A stretch of DNA of 64,000 nt from DATFQE01 sp963733845 (GTDB taxonomy: Bacteria > Actinomycetota > Thermoleophilia > Gaiellales > Gaiellaceae). A program made the translations under genes and the position numbers. The stretch spans positions 868,001-932,000 of the forward strand of contig CAVTEM010000007.1 in the NCBI GenBank assembly GCA_963733845.1, in the 5' to 3' direction. Positions within the stretch are counted from its first letter, which is position 1. The number at the start of each line of letters is the position of its first letter. Below are positions 26,638-35,090 of the stretch, in pieces. The notes below the pieces were generated by a model. That model saw only the letters and a list, made by a program, of their open reading frames with translations. It did no database searches and had not been told where the DNA came from.

Positions 26638-26681
26638 GAGGCGACGGGGCCTCGGACGCTTCTGCGCGTCCGGGGCTCTTT
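26638..26681 (+). promoter_or_regulatory. Attenuator-like hairpin pair in the glnA leader
   Basis: GAGGC (26638-26642) pairs with GCCTC (26649-26653) over a 6-nt loop. The same GCCTC begins an 11-bp stem GCCTCGGACGC (26649-26659) / GCGTCCGGGGC (26666-26676) followed by TCTTT (26677-26681). The two structures exclude each other. Arms, loop sizes and the GGGGCT end match the leader at 20532-20577 before the PII-Amt operon. Confidence 0.6.
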
Positions 26682-26711
26682 GCATTTCTAGGACGAACGA
26701 GAGGAGAAAGC

Positions 26712-28076
26712 ATGGCGCAGGTCGAGTCCAGGACGAGGGCCACGTCGAGCCCCGAGAACCGGAAAGACGTGCTCAAGCGCGTGGAGAAGGAGGGCGTGCA
26801 GTTCGTCCTGCTGTGGTTCACCGATCTCGAAGGACACCTGAAGAGCTTCGCGATCACCCCGGGCGAGCTCGAGGCCGCCCTGGACGACGGGATGGGCTTC
26901 GACGGCTCGTCGATCACCGGCTTCAACGCGATCGAGGAGTCGGACATGGTCGCGATCCCGGAGCCGGGGACGTTCCAGCTGATGCCCCACCGCGAGGGTG
27001 AGACAAAGGTCGCGCGGATGATCTGCGACGTGGTCACTCCCGACGGCGAGCCGTACGAGGGCGATCCGCGCTACGTCCTGCGCCGCGCGCTCGAGCGGAT
27101 GGAGTCCATGGGCTTCGACACCTTCAATGTCGGCCCAGAGCTCGAGTACTTCCTCTTCAAGGACGACAAGGGCACCGAGACGCTCGACGAGGGCGGCTAC
27201 TTCGCGATGACGACGATGGACGCGGCCAGCGAGCTGCGCCAGGAGACGGTTGCGGCACTCGAGTCGATGGGGATCCCGATCGAGTACGTCCACCACGAGG
27301 TCGGCCCTTCGCAGCACGAGATCGACATGCGCTTCGCTCCGGCCCTCGAGATGGCCGACCACACGCTCACATACCGGCTGATCGTGAAGGAGATCGCCAA
27401 GAAGGCGGGTTACCACGCCACCTTCATGCCGAAGCCGATCTTCGGCGAGAACGGCTCGGGCATGCACACGCACATGTCGCTGTTCACGGACGGGCGCAAT
27501 TCGTTCTTCGACGCCGACGACAAGTGGCACCTGTCCGACGTGGCCAAGGCTTTCATCGCGGGCCAGCTCCGGCACGCGCGCGAGATCTCGGCGATCTTCG
27601 CGCAGTGGGTCAACTCGTACAAGCGGCTCGTGCCCGGCTACGAGGCGCCCGTCTACGTCGCCTGGTCGCAGCGCAACCGCTCCGCGCTGATCCGGATCCC
27701 GCTGTACAAGCCGGGCTCCGAGCAGGCCACGCGGGCCGAGATCCGCTGTCCTGACCCTGCCTGCAACCCGTACCTGACCTTCGCCGCGCTGCTGCATGCT
27801 GGCCTCGACGGAATCGAGCATGGCTACGAGCTGCCGGACCCGATGGAGACCAACCTCTACCACCTGACTCCCGAGCAGCGGGAGGAGCGTGGGATCACCG
27901 CCCTGCCCGAGACACTCGGCGAGGCGATCGACGAGTTGTCGCACTCCGAGCTGGCCAAGAAGGCGCTCGGCCCGCACATCTTCGACCGCTACGTCGAGCT
28001 CAAGCGCAAGGAATGGGATGAATACCGGGTTCAGCTGACCGCCTGGGAGCGGGAGCGGTACCTGGCAGTGCTGTAG
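26712..28076 (+). CDS. glnA: Glutamine synthetase, type I
   Basis: Makes glutamine from glutamate, ammonia and ATP; forms a dodecamer. 454 residues. Beta-grasp N-terminus with FDGSSI (63-68); metal and substrate residues in GPELEYFLF (141-149); ATP loop KPIFGENGSGMHTHMSL (241-257); NRSALIRIP (322-330); RAEIRCPDPACNPYL with Arg341 and Glu343. Length and the tail NLYHLTPEQREERGI with no 25-residue insertion resemble the GSI-alpha subtype; Tyr383 sits where GSI-beta enzymes are adenylylated, but flanking residues differ. ATG at 26712 follows GAGGAGA. Strong promoter and leader upstream, terminator at 28187. Confidence 0.96.
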   Translation: MAQVESRTRATSSPENRKDVLKRVEKEGVQFVLLWFTDLEGHLKSFAITPGELEAALDDGMGFDGSSITGFNAIEESDMVAIPEPGTFQLMPHREGETKVARMICDVVTPDGEPYEGDPRYVLRRALERMESMGFDTFNVGPELEYFLFKDDKGTETLDEGGYFAMTTMDAASELRQETVAALESMGIPIEYVHHEVGPSQHEIDMRFAPALEMADHTLTYRLIVKEIAKKAGYHATFMPKPIFGENGSGMHTHMSLFTDGRNSFFDADDKWHLSDVAKAFIAGQLRHAREISAIFAQWVNSYKRLVPGYEAPVYVAWSQRNRSALIRIPLYKPGSEQATRAEIRCPDPACNPYLTFAALLHAGLDGIEHGYELPDPMETNLYHLTPEQREERGITALPETLGEAIDELSHSELAKKALGPHIFDRYVELKRKEWDEYRVQLTAWERERYLAVL

Positions 28077-28347
28077 CGAAAATCGCGCAAGTGCAGGGTT
28101 GTTCCCCCTAGCGGCGGGACCCTGCGCATGCGACAATCACCGCACACCGGTCCTGTCGAGTGGCGGACGACAGGACCGCTGACGGCCGACCGCGAGTCGC
28201 CCTCTGGGCGGCTCGTGGTCGTTTTGGCGGGGGAGAAGCGTGGGTCTTCCCGAGCCGCTCTTTGTAGCGGGCTCACCCGTTCGGGGGATCCGTCTGCGGC
28301 CCTTCTGAGTCGAAAAATGGCTTGTCCCTGCGGAATAGGAGGCACTC
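28077..28347. other. Gene-free, hairpin-rich region between glnA and the GGDEF/HD-GYP gene
   Basis: About 270 nt with no supportable gene. Three hairpins are visible: GCAGGGT (28093-28099) / ACCCTGC (28119-28125); an 11-bp stem CGGTCCTGTCG (28148-28158) / CGACAGGACCG (28168-28178); and the terminator at 28187-28225. A further GAGCCGCT/AGCGGGCTC-like stem lies near 28250-28275. No known c-di-GMP riboswitch pattern recognised. Confidence 0.55.
28187..28225 (+). terminator. Intrinsic terminator of glnA
   Basis: A 16-bp stem with two G-T wobbles, CGACCGCGAGTCGCCC (28187-28202) / GGGCGGCTCGTGGTCG (28206-28221), has a 3-nt loop and four T (28222-28225). This is the best intrinsic terminator on the plus strand here. 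Confidence 0.78.
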
Positions 28348-28425
28348 GTCCCCGAGGCCCCGCTCACCGACATTCTGGCCGCGTCGGCCTCCCGGCCGCC
28401 GCTCTCGATCGTTCGCACCGACGAC

Positions 28426-30555
28426 GTGCGCAGCTCCGCGACCGGCGGCGCCGAGGCGCTGCTTCGGCTCGCTCAGGAGCTCGCGCGGTCGCTGGACCCG
28501 ATCCAGAGCGCGCGGATCGCGGCGACGGGGCTCTCGGATCTGACGGGCGCCGTCCTGGCCGCGACCTACCTGTGCGAGCCCGACGGCGGCCTCTCGCTCG
28601 CCGCGTCCGCCGGGCGCGCGTCCGAGGAGCTCGACGACGGCGTCTCGTCGCTCGTTCGCCGCGCGGCGTCCGAGCGCATCTTCGTCCGCGAGGTCGGCGT
28701 CAGCGTGGCCGGTCTCGAGGACGTGCACGCGCTCGCGGTCCCGTGCATCGCGCACGGGGAGCTCCATGGCGTGTTGCTGGTCGCGAGCCCGTCGGGCCGC
28801 GACGTCTCGACCGCGCTCACGATCGCGGAGCTCGCAGCCGCCTCGCTGGAGAACGCGCGGCGCTTCGCGCTCACGTTTGCCGAGGCGCGGCACGACCTGC
28901 TGACCGGCCTCCCCAACCACCGCGCCTTCGACGAGCACCTCGAGGGCGTGTTGCGCGGCGCGCTCTCGGCCGAGCGCGAGGTGACGCTCGTTCTGCTCGA
29001 TCTCGACGACTTCAAGCGCGTCAACGACACGCTCGGACACCCGGCCGGCGACGAGGTGCTGCGCACGTTCGGGCGCGCCGTCCGCCGGGTCGTCCGCGGC
29101 GGCGAGGAGGTCTTCCGGGCCGGCGGCGAGGAGTTCGCGATCGTCGTGCGCGGCGGCTCCGAGTCCGGCCGCAGAGTGGCCGAGCGCGTGCGCGAGGCGA
29201 TGGTTCGCCAGGGCTCCGAGCGGCCGTTCCCGACGGTGTCGGCCGGCGTGGCCGCCTTTCCCGACGACGCCCGCACGAAGGACGAGCTCGTGCACAAGGC
29301 CGACATCGCGCTGTATGCGGCCAAGCGCGCCGGCAAGAACGTCGTCGTCGCCTACGGAACCGACCTCCAGGGTGCCGCCGCGCGCGCTGCGGCAGGCGTT
29401 TCCCGGGACGTGGTGCACGAGCGGATGGAGTCGGAGGCCGCACGAACGGCTGTCCTGACGGAGCTCTCGGCGATCACGCACGCGATCGGATCGATCACCA
29501 GCGAGGGCGGTCCGCAGGCCGTGCTCGACCGCGCGTGCGCGCAGCTGACGACGGTGCTGGGGGCAACCGCGTGCGAGATCTCGCGCCTGGAGGGTGACGT
29601 CCTTCGCGATGCGGCCAGGATGTGGCCGGCCCCGTACGAGCCGACGAGCGGCGACTACGGGTACCTGCTCGGCGACTACCCGCTCACGCGCGAGGTGATG
29701 GAGAGCAGGCGCGCCCGCGCGGTCTCGCTCGGCGACGAGGAGCCCGACGCCGCCGAGGCCTTCGTCCTGCGCGAGCTGAAGATGCAGGCGGTCCTGCTGC
29801 TGTGCATCGAGGTCTCGGGCCGGCCCTGGGGGCTCGTCGAGGTCTACGACGCCCGGCCGCGGGTGTTCAACCCGGCCGAGGCCGGCCTGGCCGAGCTCGT
29901 CGTGCGCCAGGCGGCCGTCCTGCTCGAGCAATGCGAGAGCCGCGAGGCGCGCGACCGCCTCTACCGCGAGACGCTGGCTGCATTGTCCAACGCGCTCGAG
30001 GCGAAGGACGGCGAGACGAACGACCACACGCAGGAGGTCGCCGAGCTCGCAGTCGAGGTGGGGGTGGTGCTCGGCCTGCCCGCCGACGAACTGCGCCACG
30101 TGGAGCTCGGAGCGTTGCTCCACGACATCGGCAAGATCCGCATTCCCGAGTCGATCCTTTGCAAGCCCGGCCCGCTCACGGACGAGCAGTGGAAGGTCAT
30201 GCGCGCCCATCCCGAGGTCGGCGAGCGGATCCTCGCCCCGATCGACTCGCTCAGGGCCGTGCTGCCGATCGTCCGCTCGAGCCACGAGCGCTGGGACGGC
30301 GCCGGGTATCCAGACGGGCTCGCGGGCGACGCAATCCCACTTGGCGCGAGGATCGTTGCGGTCTGCGACGCCTACCGGGCGATGGTCGAGGAGAGGCCGT
30401 ACCGCGGCGGCCGAACCCGCGGCGAGGCGATCGACGAGCTACACGCCGCGGCCGGGACGCAGTTCGACCCCGAGAGCGTCAAGGCGCTGGTCGAGGTCCT
30501 CCGCCGCCGCTCGGCGAAGCTCGTGGTACCCGAGCTGCATCGGCCGAAGCCCTAG
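28426..30555 (+). CDS. GGDEF and HD-GYP protein with two GAF-like domains (c-di-GMP turnover)
   Basis: 709 residues from GTG 28426. Order: GAF-like domain (1-150), GGDEF diguanylate cyclase (155-312) with intact GGEEF at 233-237, second GAF-like sensor (345-505), HD-GYP phosphodiesterase (515-700) with HDIGK (566-570) and GYP inside HERWDGAGYPDG (620-631). No RxxD inhibitory site stands five residues before GGEEF (it reads RGGE). Having both active-looking synthase and hydrolase motifs in one protein is notable. Homologous-looking sequence (VPEAPLTDIL) extends upstream in frame to about 28348, next to TAGGAGG, so the true start may be there at a non-canonical or misread codon. Cytoplasmic. 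Confidence 0.9.
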   Translation: MRSSATGGAEALLRLAQELARSLDPIQSARIAATGLSDLTGAVLAATYLCEPDGGLSLAASAGRASEELDDGVSSLVRRAASERIFVREVGVSVAGLEDVHALAVPCIAHGELHGVLLVASPSGRDVSTALTIAELAAASLENARRFALTFAEARHDLLTGLPNHRAFDEHLEGVLRGALSAEREVTLVLLDLDDFKRVNDTLGHPAGDEVLRTFGRAVRRVVRGGEEVFRAGGEEFAIVVRGGSESGRRVAERVREAMVRQGSERPFPTVSAGVAAFPDDARTKDELVHKADIALYAAKRAGKNVVVAYGTDLQGAAARAAAGVSRDVVHERMESEAARTAVLTELSAITHAIGSITSEGGPQAVLDRACAQLTTVLGATACEISRLEGDVLRDAARMWPAPYEPTSGDYGYLLGDYPLTREVMESRRARAVSLGDEEPDAAEAFVLRELKMQAVLLLCIEVSGRPWGLVEVYDARPRVFNPAEAGLAELVVRQAAVLLEQCESREARDRLYRETLAALSNALEAKDGETNDHTQEVAELAVEVGVVLGLPADELRHVELGALLHDIGKIRIPESILCKPGPLTDEQWKVMRAHPEVGERILAPIDSLRAVLPIVRSSHERWDGAGYPDGLAGDAIPLGARIVAVCDAYRAMVEERPYRGGRTRGEAIDELHAAAGTQFDPESVKALVEVLRRRSAKLVVPELHRPKP

Positions 30556-30556
30556 T

Positions 30557-30606
30557 AGTAGGGCCTGGCGAAACAGCGCTCCGAGCGATGTTCCCCAGGC
30601 CCTACT
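30557..30606. terminator. Long inverted repeat between convergent genes
   Basis: Perfect 12-bp arms AGTAGGGCCTGG (30557-30568) / CCAGGCCCTACT (30595-30606) with a 26-nt loop that holds a small CGCTC/GAGCG stem. It lies between the convergent GGDEF/HD-GYP and PRC-barrel genes and probably acts as a bidirectional terminator. Confidence 0.6.
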
Positions 30607-30842
30607 GAGAAACGAGCGGATCGCCTCGCGCTCGACGCCGAGGCCGATCACGCGGCTGCGGCTGTCGATCTCGACGATCGTCTCCGCCGGGACGAGGCGG
30701 CGGTGCCTGGAGAGGAAGCCGGAGCGGACGGCGAGTGCGTCTGGGACGTCCTGCACGCGGCCGTACATCGGGCACTCGACCTTGCCGACGATCCGCCCCG
30801 GGCGTCGGCGACCAGGAAGCCACGCGTCTGATCGAGGTCCAC
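30602..30842 (-). CDS. PRC-barrel domain protein, frameshifted
   Basis: Small protein of about 80 residues. GTG at 30842 gives the N-terminus MDLDQTRGFLVADARG. The frame then shifts near 30795, after which RIVGKVECPMYGRVQDVPDALAV, RSGFLSRHRRLVPAETI and EIDSRSRVIGLGVEREAI follow. This is the PRC-barrel pattern: a short beta-barrel often found in ribosome maturation or stress proteins. The 3' end is uncertain; a TAG in one frame at 30602 lies in the inverted repeat. Divergent from the histidine kinase by 59 nt. Role unknown. Confidence 0.6.
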
Positions 30843-30901
30843 GACGAGACCCTACGATTGCGGTGTTGAGGAAAGACCGTGGCGGTCGTAAAGATTCGGT
30901 A

Positions 30902-32306
30902 ATGGACGCGTCCGCGCGCCATTTGCGCCTGCTCACCGACACGATCGCGGCGGTCAACTCCTCGCTCGACCTGGAGGAGGTGCTCGACCTCGTGGCCCGC
31001 GGCGTGGCAGAGGCGCTCGGCGCCGACGCCTGTTTCGTCTACCTCTACGACGCGCGGGCCGGCGAGCTCGTGCTGCGGGCGACGCACGGGACGCGGGTCG
31101 AGGAGATGACTCGGCGCCCGCGCATGCGACCGGGAGAGGGGATCACGGGAACGGCTGCCGCCGAGCTGGCGCCGATCATGATCCCGTCCCAGGCGCACCT
31201 CGACCCGCGCTTCAAGGCGTTCGCGAACCTACGCGAGGACGAGTACGAGTCGATCCTCGCGGTGCCGGTGGTCGCTCGCGGCGACAAGCTCGAGGGTGCG
31301 CTCAACGTGCGCACGCGCGCCCCGAGGGAGTTCTCCTCGGCCGAGATGGACCTGCTGCTCGCGATCGCCGCCCAGGTCGCCCAGTCGATCGAGCATGCGC
31401 AGCTCTATGCGCAGGCGCAGCGCCGCGTCGGCGAGCTCGAGGCGCTCGCGAAGATCTCCGAGGCGGTCTCCGAGTCGCTCTACCTCGAGGAGTCGCTGGA
31501 GGCGATCGTGCAGACGACGATGGACGCGGTCGGCGCGACCGGGGCGGCGCTCGTGCTGGAGGACGGCAAGATCGCCTGGCCGGAGGGGCGCGCCGGTGCC
31601 TACGCGGAGCGGCTGCCGCTGCGCTGGAAGCGGCGTGTGATCGGCGAGCTCGTGTGCGACCGCGACACGCCCTTCTCGGACGAGGACCGCGCGCTGCTCG
31701 GGTCGATCGCACACCACGCGGCGGTGGCGCTCGAGCACGGCCGGGCCGTCATGCGCGGCGTCCTGGCCCAGGAGATCCATCACCGGGTCAAGAACAACCT
31801 CCAGACCGTCGCCTCGCTTGCTGCGCCTACAGGCGCGGGCGAACGGCGTCGAGCCGCGGCGGGCGCTCGAGGACTCGGTCAACCGCATCCTCGCCATCGC
31901 CGCCGTCCACGAGGTCCTCACCGAGCAGCGGGACGAGGAGGTCGACCTGCACGAGCTGCTCGACCGCCTCCGCTCGATGCTCGTCCAGGGGCTGGGCGCG
32001 GAGAAGTCGGTGGAGGCCGAGCTCGAGTCGGTCTCGCTGGGAGGCGACAAGGCGACCGCCCTGGCGCTCGTGTTCAGCGAGCTGCTGCAGAACGCGCTCG
32101 AGCACGGCGGCGACCGCATCCGGGTCGAGCTCACGCGGCAGGGCGACGAGGTCGTGCTCGCGATCGCCGACGACGGCCGCGGGCTGCGCGGCGAGAGCGG
32201 CACCGGCCTGTCGATCGTCGAGGCGCTCGTCCGTGACGAGCTCGGCGGGGAGCTGCGCTTCGCCGAGGGCGACGGCCTGCGGGCCGAGGTGGTCTTCGCG
32301 CCCTAG
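30902..32306 (+). CDS. GAF-domain sensor histidine kinase, HisKA_2 (PdtaS-like), one frameshift
   Basis: About 468 residues after repair. Two GAF domains (about 10-165 and 178-280; first with PGEGITGTAAA), then an HWE/HisKA_2-type H-box QEIHHRVKNNLQTVASL with the phosphoacceptor His293 or His294, and an HATPase domain with LLQNALEHG (N-box), IADDGRGL and GTGLSIVEALV. The frame shifts at about 31819 (an extra T after the H-box). This architecture matches PdtaS of Mycobacterium, whose partner PdtaR is an ANTAR response regulator; one lies at 34145. Soluble, no TM. ATG at 30902. Stop overlaps the convergent cupin gene. Confidence 0.88.
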
Positions 32307-32620
32307 TCGGGAACGGCGCCGACGACCGCGTAGGACAAGCCCTCGGGTCCGGCGATCACCTGTCGAGTCGCCTCGGGCTCGACGAGGACGTACCGGCCCG
32401 GTTCCAGCGGTACCTCTTCCCCTTCGACCCGCAGCACGCCTGCGCCGCGCAACGGGATGTAGACCTCCTCCTGACCGGACTCGCGTTCGTCGTGCTCGAA
32501 CCCCGCCTGGCCGGGCTCGGAGTCGAACTGGTTCAGCTTCACGGCGCGTGCCTCGAGTGCTCTGGCGATCGTCTTGCGGCGCCCTTCGAACGAACCGGTC
32601 TCGACGACGCGGTAGCTCAT
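32303..32620 (-). CDS. Cupin-domain protein
   Basis: 105 residues, single cupin barrel. Motif 1 is reduced (FEHDERESGQEEVYIPLRG) and motif 2 reads PLEPGRYVLVEPEATRQV. The usual metal His/Glu pattern is only partly kept: His near residue 43 and Glu near 51. Probably binds a small ligand or acts as an auxiliary enzyme; exact function not readable. ATG at 32620 overlaps the stop of the HxlR-like gene (ATGA), so the two are cotranscribed, and its TAG shares CTAG with the stop of the histidine kinase. Confidence 0.78.
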   Translation of the reverse strand: MSYRVVETGSFEGRRKTIARALEARAVKLNQFDSEPGQAGFEHDERESGQEEVYIPLRGAGVLRVEGEEVPLEPGRYVLVEPEATRQVIAGPEGLSYAVVGAVPD

Positions 32621-33147
32621 GTCCCGAGCCCTGTGAGGATGCGCGCGAGAGGCTGCGCGCGCCCCCGCAGTCGGTATACGGTCGCGGGTGGGTAGTCGGG
32701 CGTGACGCGGCGCTCGACGAGCTGTGCCGAGGCCAGGTCCTTCAGCGCGAGCGTGAGCGCCCGCGGCGACACCCCGGGCAGACGCTTGCGCAGCTCCGAG
32801 TAGCGGCACTCGCCGCCCGCCAGCGCGAGCACCGCGGGCATCGACCACTTCTTCAGCCCGACGTCATTCGCGTCGAGCCGCTCGAGCGCCGCGAGCAGCC
32901 GGGCGCACGCCGGTGCCACCGACTTCCCGCGCTCGGTGAGCACGTACTCGGGGCGCAGTGGGTGGCCGTAGCCGGGGTTTTTCATCACGAGGCCCGCGTC
33001 GATCAGGGCCGCGAGCGTGCGGCGAAGCGAGTCGCGACCGAGGCCGAGGCGGTTCGAGAGCGTGACGAAGCGGCTCCCCTTCGAGCGGTGGAGCTCGGCC
33101 AGCACCGGTGCGGCCCAGCGGTGGTGGAAGAGCCTCGCGATTGACAT
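32617..33147 (-). CDS. Duplicated winged-helix regulator, HxlR-like
   Basis: 176 residues with two winged-helix units: the first about 1-85 (SIARLFHHRWAAPVLAELHR, FVTLSNRLGLGRDSLRRTL, ...LTERGKSV) and the second about 95-176 (KKWSMPAVLALAGGECRYSELRKRL, VSPRALTLALKDL, RRVTPDYPPATVYRL). Each resembles an HxlR-type HTH; having two in one chain is unusual. ATG at 33147, with a minus-strand -10 TATACT at 33165-33160, would make the mRNA nearly leaderless. Divergent from the VOC protein by 64 nt, so it probably controls it and its own cupin operon. Confidence 0.82.
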   Translation of the reverse strand: MSIARLFHHRWAAPVLAELHRSKGSRFVTLSNRLGLGRDSLRRTLAALIDAGLVMKNPGYGHPLRPEYVLTERGKSVAPACARLLAALERLDANDVGLKKWSMPAVLALAGGECRYSELRKRLPGVSPRALTLALKDLASAQLVERRVTPDYPPATVYRLRGRAQPLARILTGLGT

Positions 33148-33167
33148 AGAAGTGAGCTTAGTATAAA
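33141..33167. promoter_or_regulatory. Overlapping divergent promoters, HxlR-like gene and VOC gene
   Basis: On the plus strand TTGACA (33141-33146) and TATAAA (33162-33167), 15-nt spacer, point to the VOC gene. On the minus strand TATACT (33165-33160) precedes the regulator start at 33147 by 13 nt. The plus -35 overlaps the regulator start codon, so the regulator could repress both by one site. Confidence 0.6.
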
Positions 33168-33211
33168 AACAGGTCTGACGAAACGTCATCCTCGCACCGA
33201 AAGGACGCGAC

Positions 33212-33637
33212 GTGAGCGAGCAGACCGCAACGCAGACGACGCAGCAGCTGCCCTTCGAGAAGACGCAAAACATCGTCATCTCGGTCAACGTCTCCGACCT
33301 CGAGCGCTCGATCGCGTGGTGGGGCGAGATGCTCGGCTTCGAGCCGACCTACGTGATGAAGGAGTACGGCTGGTGCGAGCTCGGAACGAGCATCGAGGGC
33401 CTCGGGCTCGGGCTGGGCCAGGTCGAGGAGGTCAAGATCGGCGGGACGACCCCGACCTTCGGCGTCTCGGACATCGACGCGGCGCGCGGACACATGGAGG
33501 CCCGCGGCGTCAGGTTCGACGGCGACACCCACGAGATCGAGGGCCAGGTCAAGCTCTGCACGTTCTACGACCCGGACGAGAACCCGTTCATGCTCGCCGA
33601 GGTGCTGGACGTGAAGTCGGAGCGCGGCGACCGCTAG
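33212..33637 (+). CDS. VOC-family (glyoxalase/bleomycin-resistance-like) protein
   Basis: 141 residues with two beta-alpha-beta-beta-beta units. Unit 1: NIVISVNVSDLERSIAWWGEMLGFEP. Unit 2: TPTFGVSDIDAARGHMEARGVRF through CTFYDPDENPFMLAEVL. The second-unit metal Glu is in LAEV; the first-unit His is replaced by Ser or Val (VISVNV), so a fully functional metal site is uncertain. Members are dioxygenases, isomerases or toxin-binding proteins. GTG at 33212. Divergent from an HxlR-like regulator, a common arrangement. Stops share CTAG with the next gene. Confidence 0.82.
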   Translation: MSEQTATQTTQQLPFEKTQNIVISVNVSDLERSIAWWGEMLGFEPTYVMKEYGWCELGTSIEGLGLGLGQVEEVKIGGTTPTFGVSDIDAARGHMEARGVRFDGDTHEIEGQVKLCTFYDPDENPFMLAEVLDVKSERGDR

Positions 33638-34120
33638 CCGAGGAGGACGACGTGGTCGGTGATCCAGGAGAAGCCGGGTCTCCCCGGTAGCGACCCTGCC
33701 CACGAAGTAGCTGAAGCGGACCCGGACGCTCGTGCGGGCCAGGGCCGTCGCGCCGGGGCCCGACAGGCGGCCGCTCCAGGCCTTCCCCGGGCGGAGCGTC
33801 GCCGGGAGCGCCGGCTGAAACGTCCTCGCCGGGAGGACTTTCATCCGGGACACACGCCCGGTGTTCGCCCCGTAGAGGAGCGCGAAGTGCTTGTGGACGC
33901 GCAGGGGTGAGCGCGAGGTGTTGCGGAACGACACGTCCACGGTCCAGCGACTGCCCCTGATCGTCAGTGAGCGGACGTTGAACGTCATGACCGTCCGGCT
34001 GCCGACCGTCGCGCGCTCGTTCCACGCGAGCCTGATCGTCTTGGTCGGTGCGGCGGACGCAGGCGCGGCCAGCACAGCGGTCGCTGCCGCCGCGAGCAGC
34101 AAGAGCCGGACCCCTTTCAC
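33634..34120 (-). CDS. Secreted protein of unknown function, one frameshift
   Basis: About 162 residues after repair. Signal peptide MKGVRLLLLAAAATAVL to about residue 23 (cleavage after ASA). The mature part is beta-rich: VGSRTVMTFNVRSLTIRGSRW, VDVSFRNTSRSPLRVHKHFALLYG, then GRLSGPGATALARTSVRVRFSYFVG, of which the conserved feel is an immunoglobulin-like domain resembling DUF4352. The frame shifts near 33688, after which GFSWITDHVVLLG ends at a TAG sharing CTAG with the VOC stop. ATG at 34120, divergent from the ANTAR regulator by 24 nt. No function claimed. Confidence 0.68.
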
Positions 34121-34144
34121 CCTCGCATCCTAGACTCGCTTTTC

Positions 34145-34711
34145 GTGCGTGTCTTGATCGCGGAAGACGAGACGATCATCCGGCTCGACCTGCGCGGCCT
34201 GCTCGAGGGCGCCGGCCACGAGGTCTGCGCCGAGGCGAAGGACGGAGTCGAGGCGGTCGAGCTCGCGCGTTCGGAGCAGCCGGATGTGGCTCTCCTGGAC
34301 GTGAAGATGCCTCGCCTGGACGGGATCGAAGCGGCCAGGCAGATCCTGGACGAGCGGCCGATCCCGATCGTGATGCTGACCGCGTACGGCCAGGACGAGC
34401 TCGTGTCGCGGGCGATCGAGGCGGGCGTCTTCGGCTACCTCGTCAAGCCGTTCCGCGAGGGAGACGTGCTGCCCGCGATCGAGACGGCCCGTGCCCGCCA
34501 CGAAGAGCTGGCCGCACTGCGGGAGGAGGCGGAGTCGCTGGCGGAGGCCCTGGCTGCGCGGAAGGCGATCGAGCGCGCGAAGGGGATCCTGATGCAGCAG
34601 GAGGGGCTGAGCGAACAGGACGCGTTCGCGCGCCTGCGCAAGGCGAGCCAGCTGTCGGGGCGGCCCTTGAAGGTCGTGGCAGAGGCGCTGATCGCGACCT
34701 ACGACGCATGA
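34145..34711 (+). CDS. ANTAR-domain response regulator (PdtaR-like)
   Basis: 188 residues. Receiver domain (1-118) with acidic pocket Glu7/Asp8 (LIAEDE), phosphoacceptor Asp52 (LLDVKMPR), Thr79 and Lys101 (LVKPF). C-terminal ANTAR RNA-binding domain (120-188): KAIERAKGILMQQEGLSEQDAFARLRKAS. ANTAR proteins bind paired hairpins to prevent termination. The likely partner is the GAF-HisKA_2 kinase at 30902, as in PdtaS/PdtaR, but they are 1.8 kb apart. GTG start at 34145. Candidate RNA targets are not visible nearby, though the leaders at 20532 and 26638 deserve checking. Stop overlaps the next gene (ATGA). Confidence 0.9.
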   Translation: MRVLIAEDETIIRLDLRGLLEGAGHEVCAEAKDGVEAVELARSEQPDVALLDVKMPRLDGIEAARQILDERPIPIVMLTAYGQDELVSRAIEAGVFGYLVKPFREGDVLPAIETARARHEELAALREEAESLAEALAARKAIERAKGILMQQEGLSEQDAFARLRKASQLSGRPLKVVAEALIATYDA

Positions 34712-35090
34712 GTCATCCGCACGTCGAGCTCGCGGAGCGGGTCTTCGCCTCGTTTCGGCGCGACCCGCGCACCCTCGCGTCGCTGATCGCCGAGGACGCG
34801 GTCTGGACGGTGGTCGGGCGCGCGCCGGTGGCCGGGGTCTACGAGGGCCGCCGTGCGATCTTCGACCTGTTCAAGGCGACACAGACGCTCAGCGACGCGA
34901 CCTACAAGGCGGAGCTGCGCTACGTGCTCGCCGACGACGAGCGGACCGTCGCGGTCTACCGCGCCAGCGGGCGGCGGGACAGCCGCGAGCTCGACATCGA
35001 CCAGGCGCTGTTCGTCCGCGTCCACGACGGGCGCTGGCAGGAGATTCTCGCCGTTCCGCTCGACCCGCTCGCGTTCGACGCCTTCTGGGC

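Noticed and set aside
28187..28225. c-di-GMP riboswitch upstream of the GGDEF/HD-GYP gene
   Set aside because: No GEMM-I or GEMM-II sequence pattern; the strongest element is a terminator belonging to glnA.
28077..28425. tRNA or ncRNA gene in the glnA-GGDEF gap
   Set aside because: No cloverleaf, anticodon stem or known ncRNA pattern; only simple hairpins.
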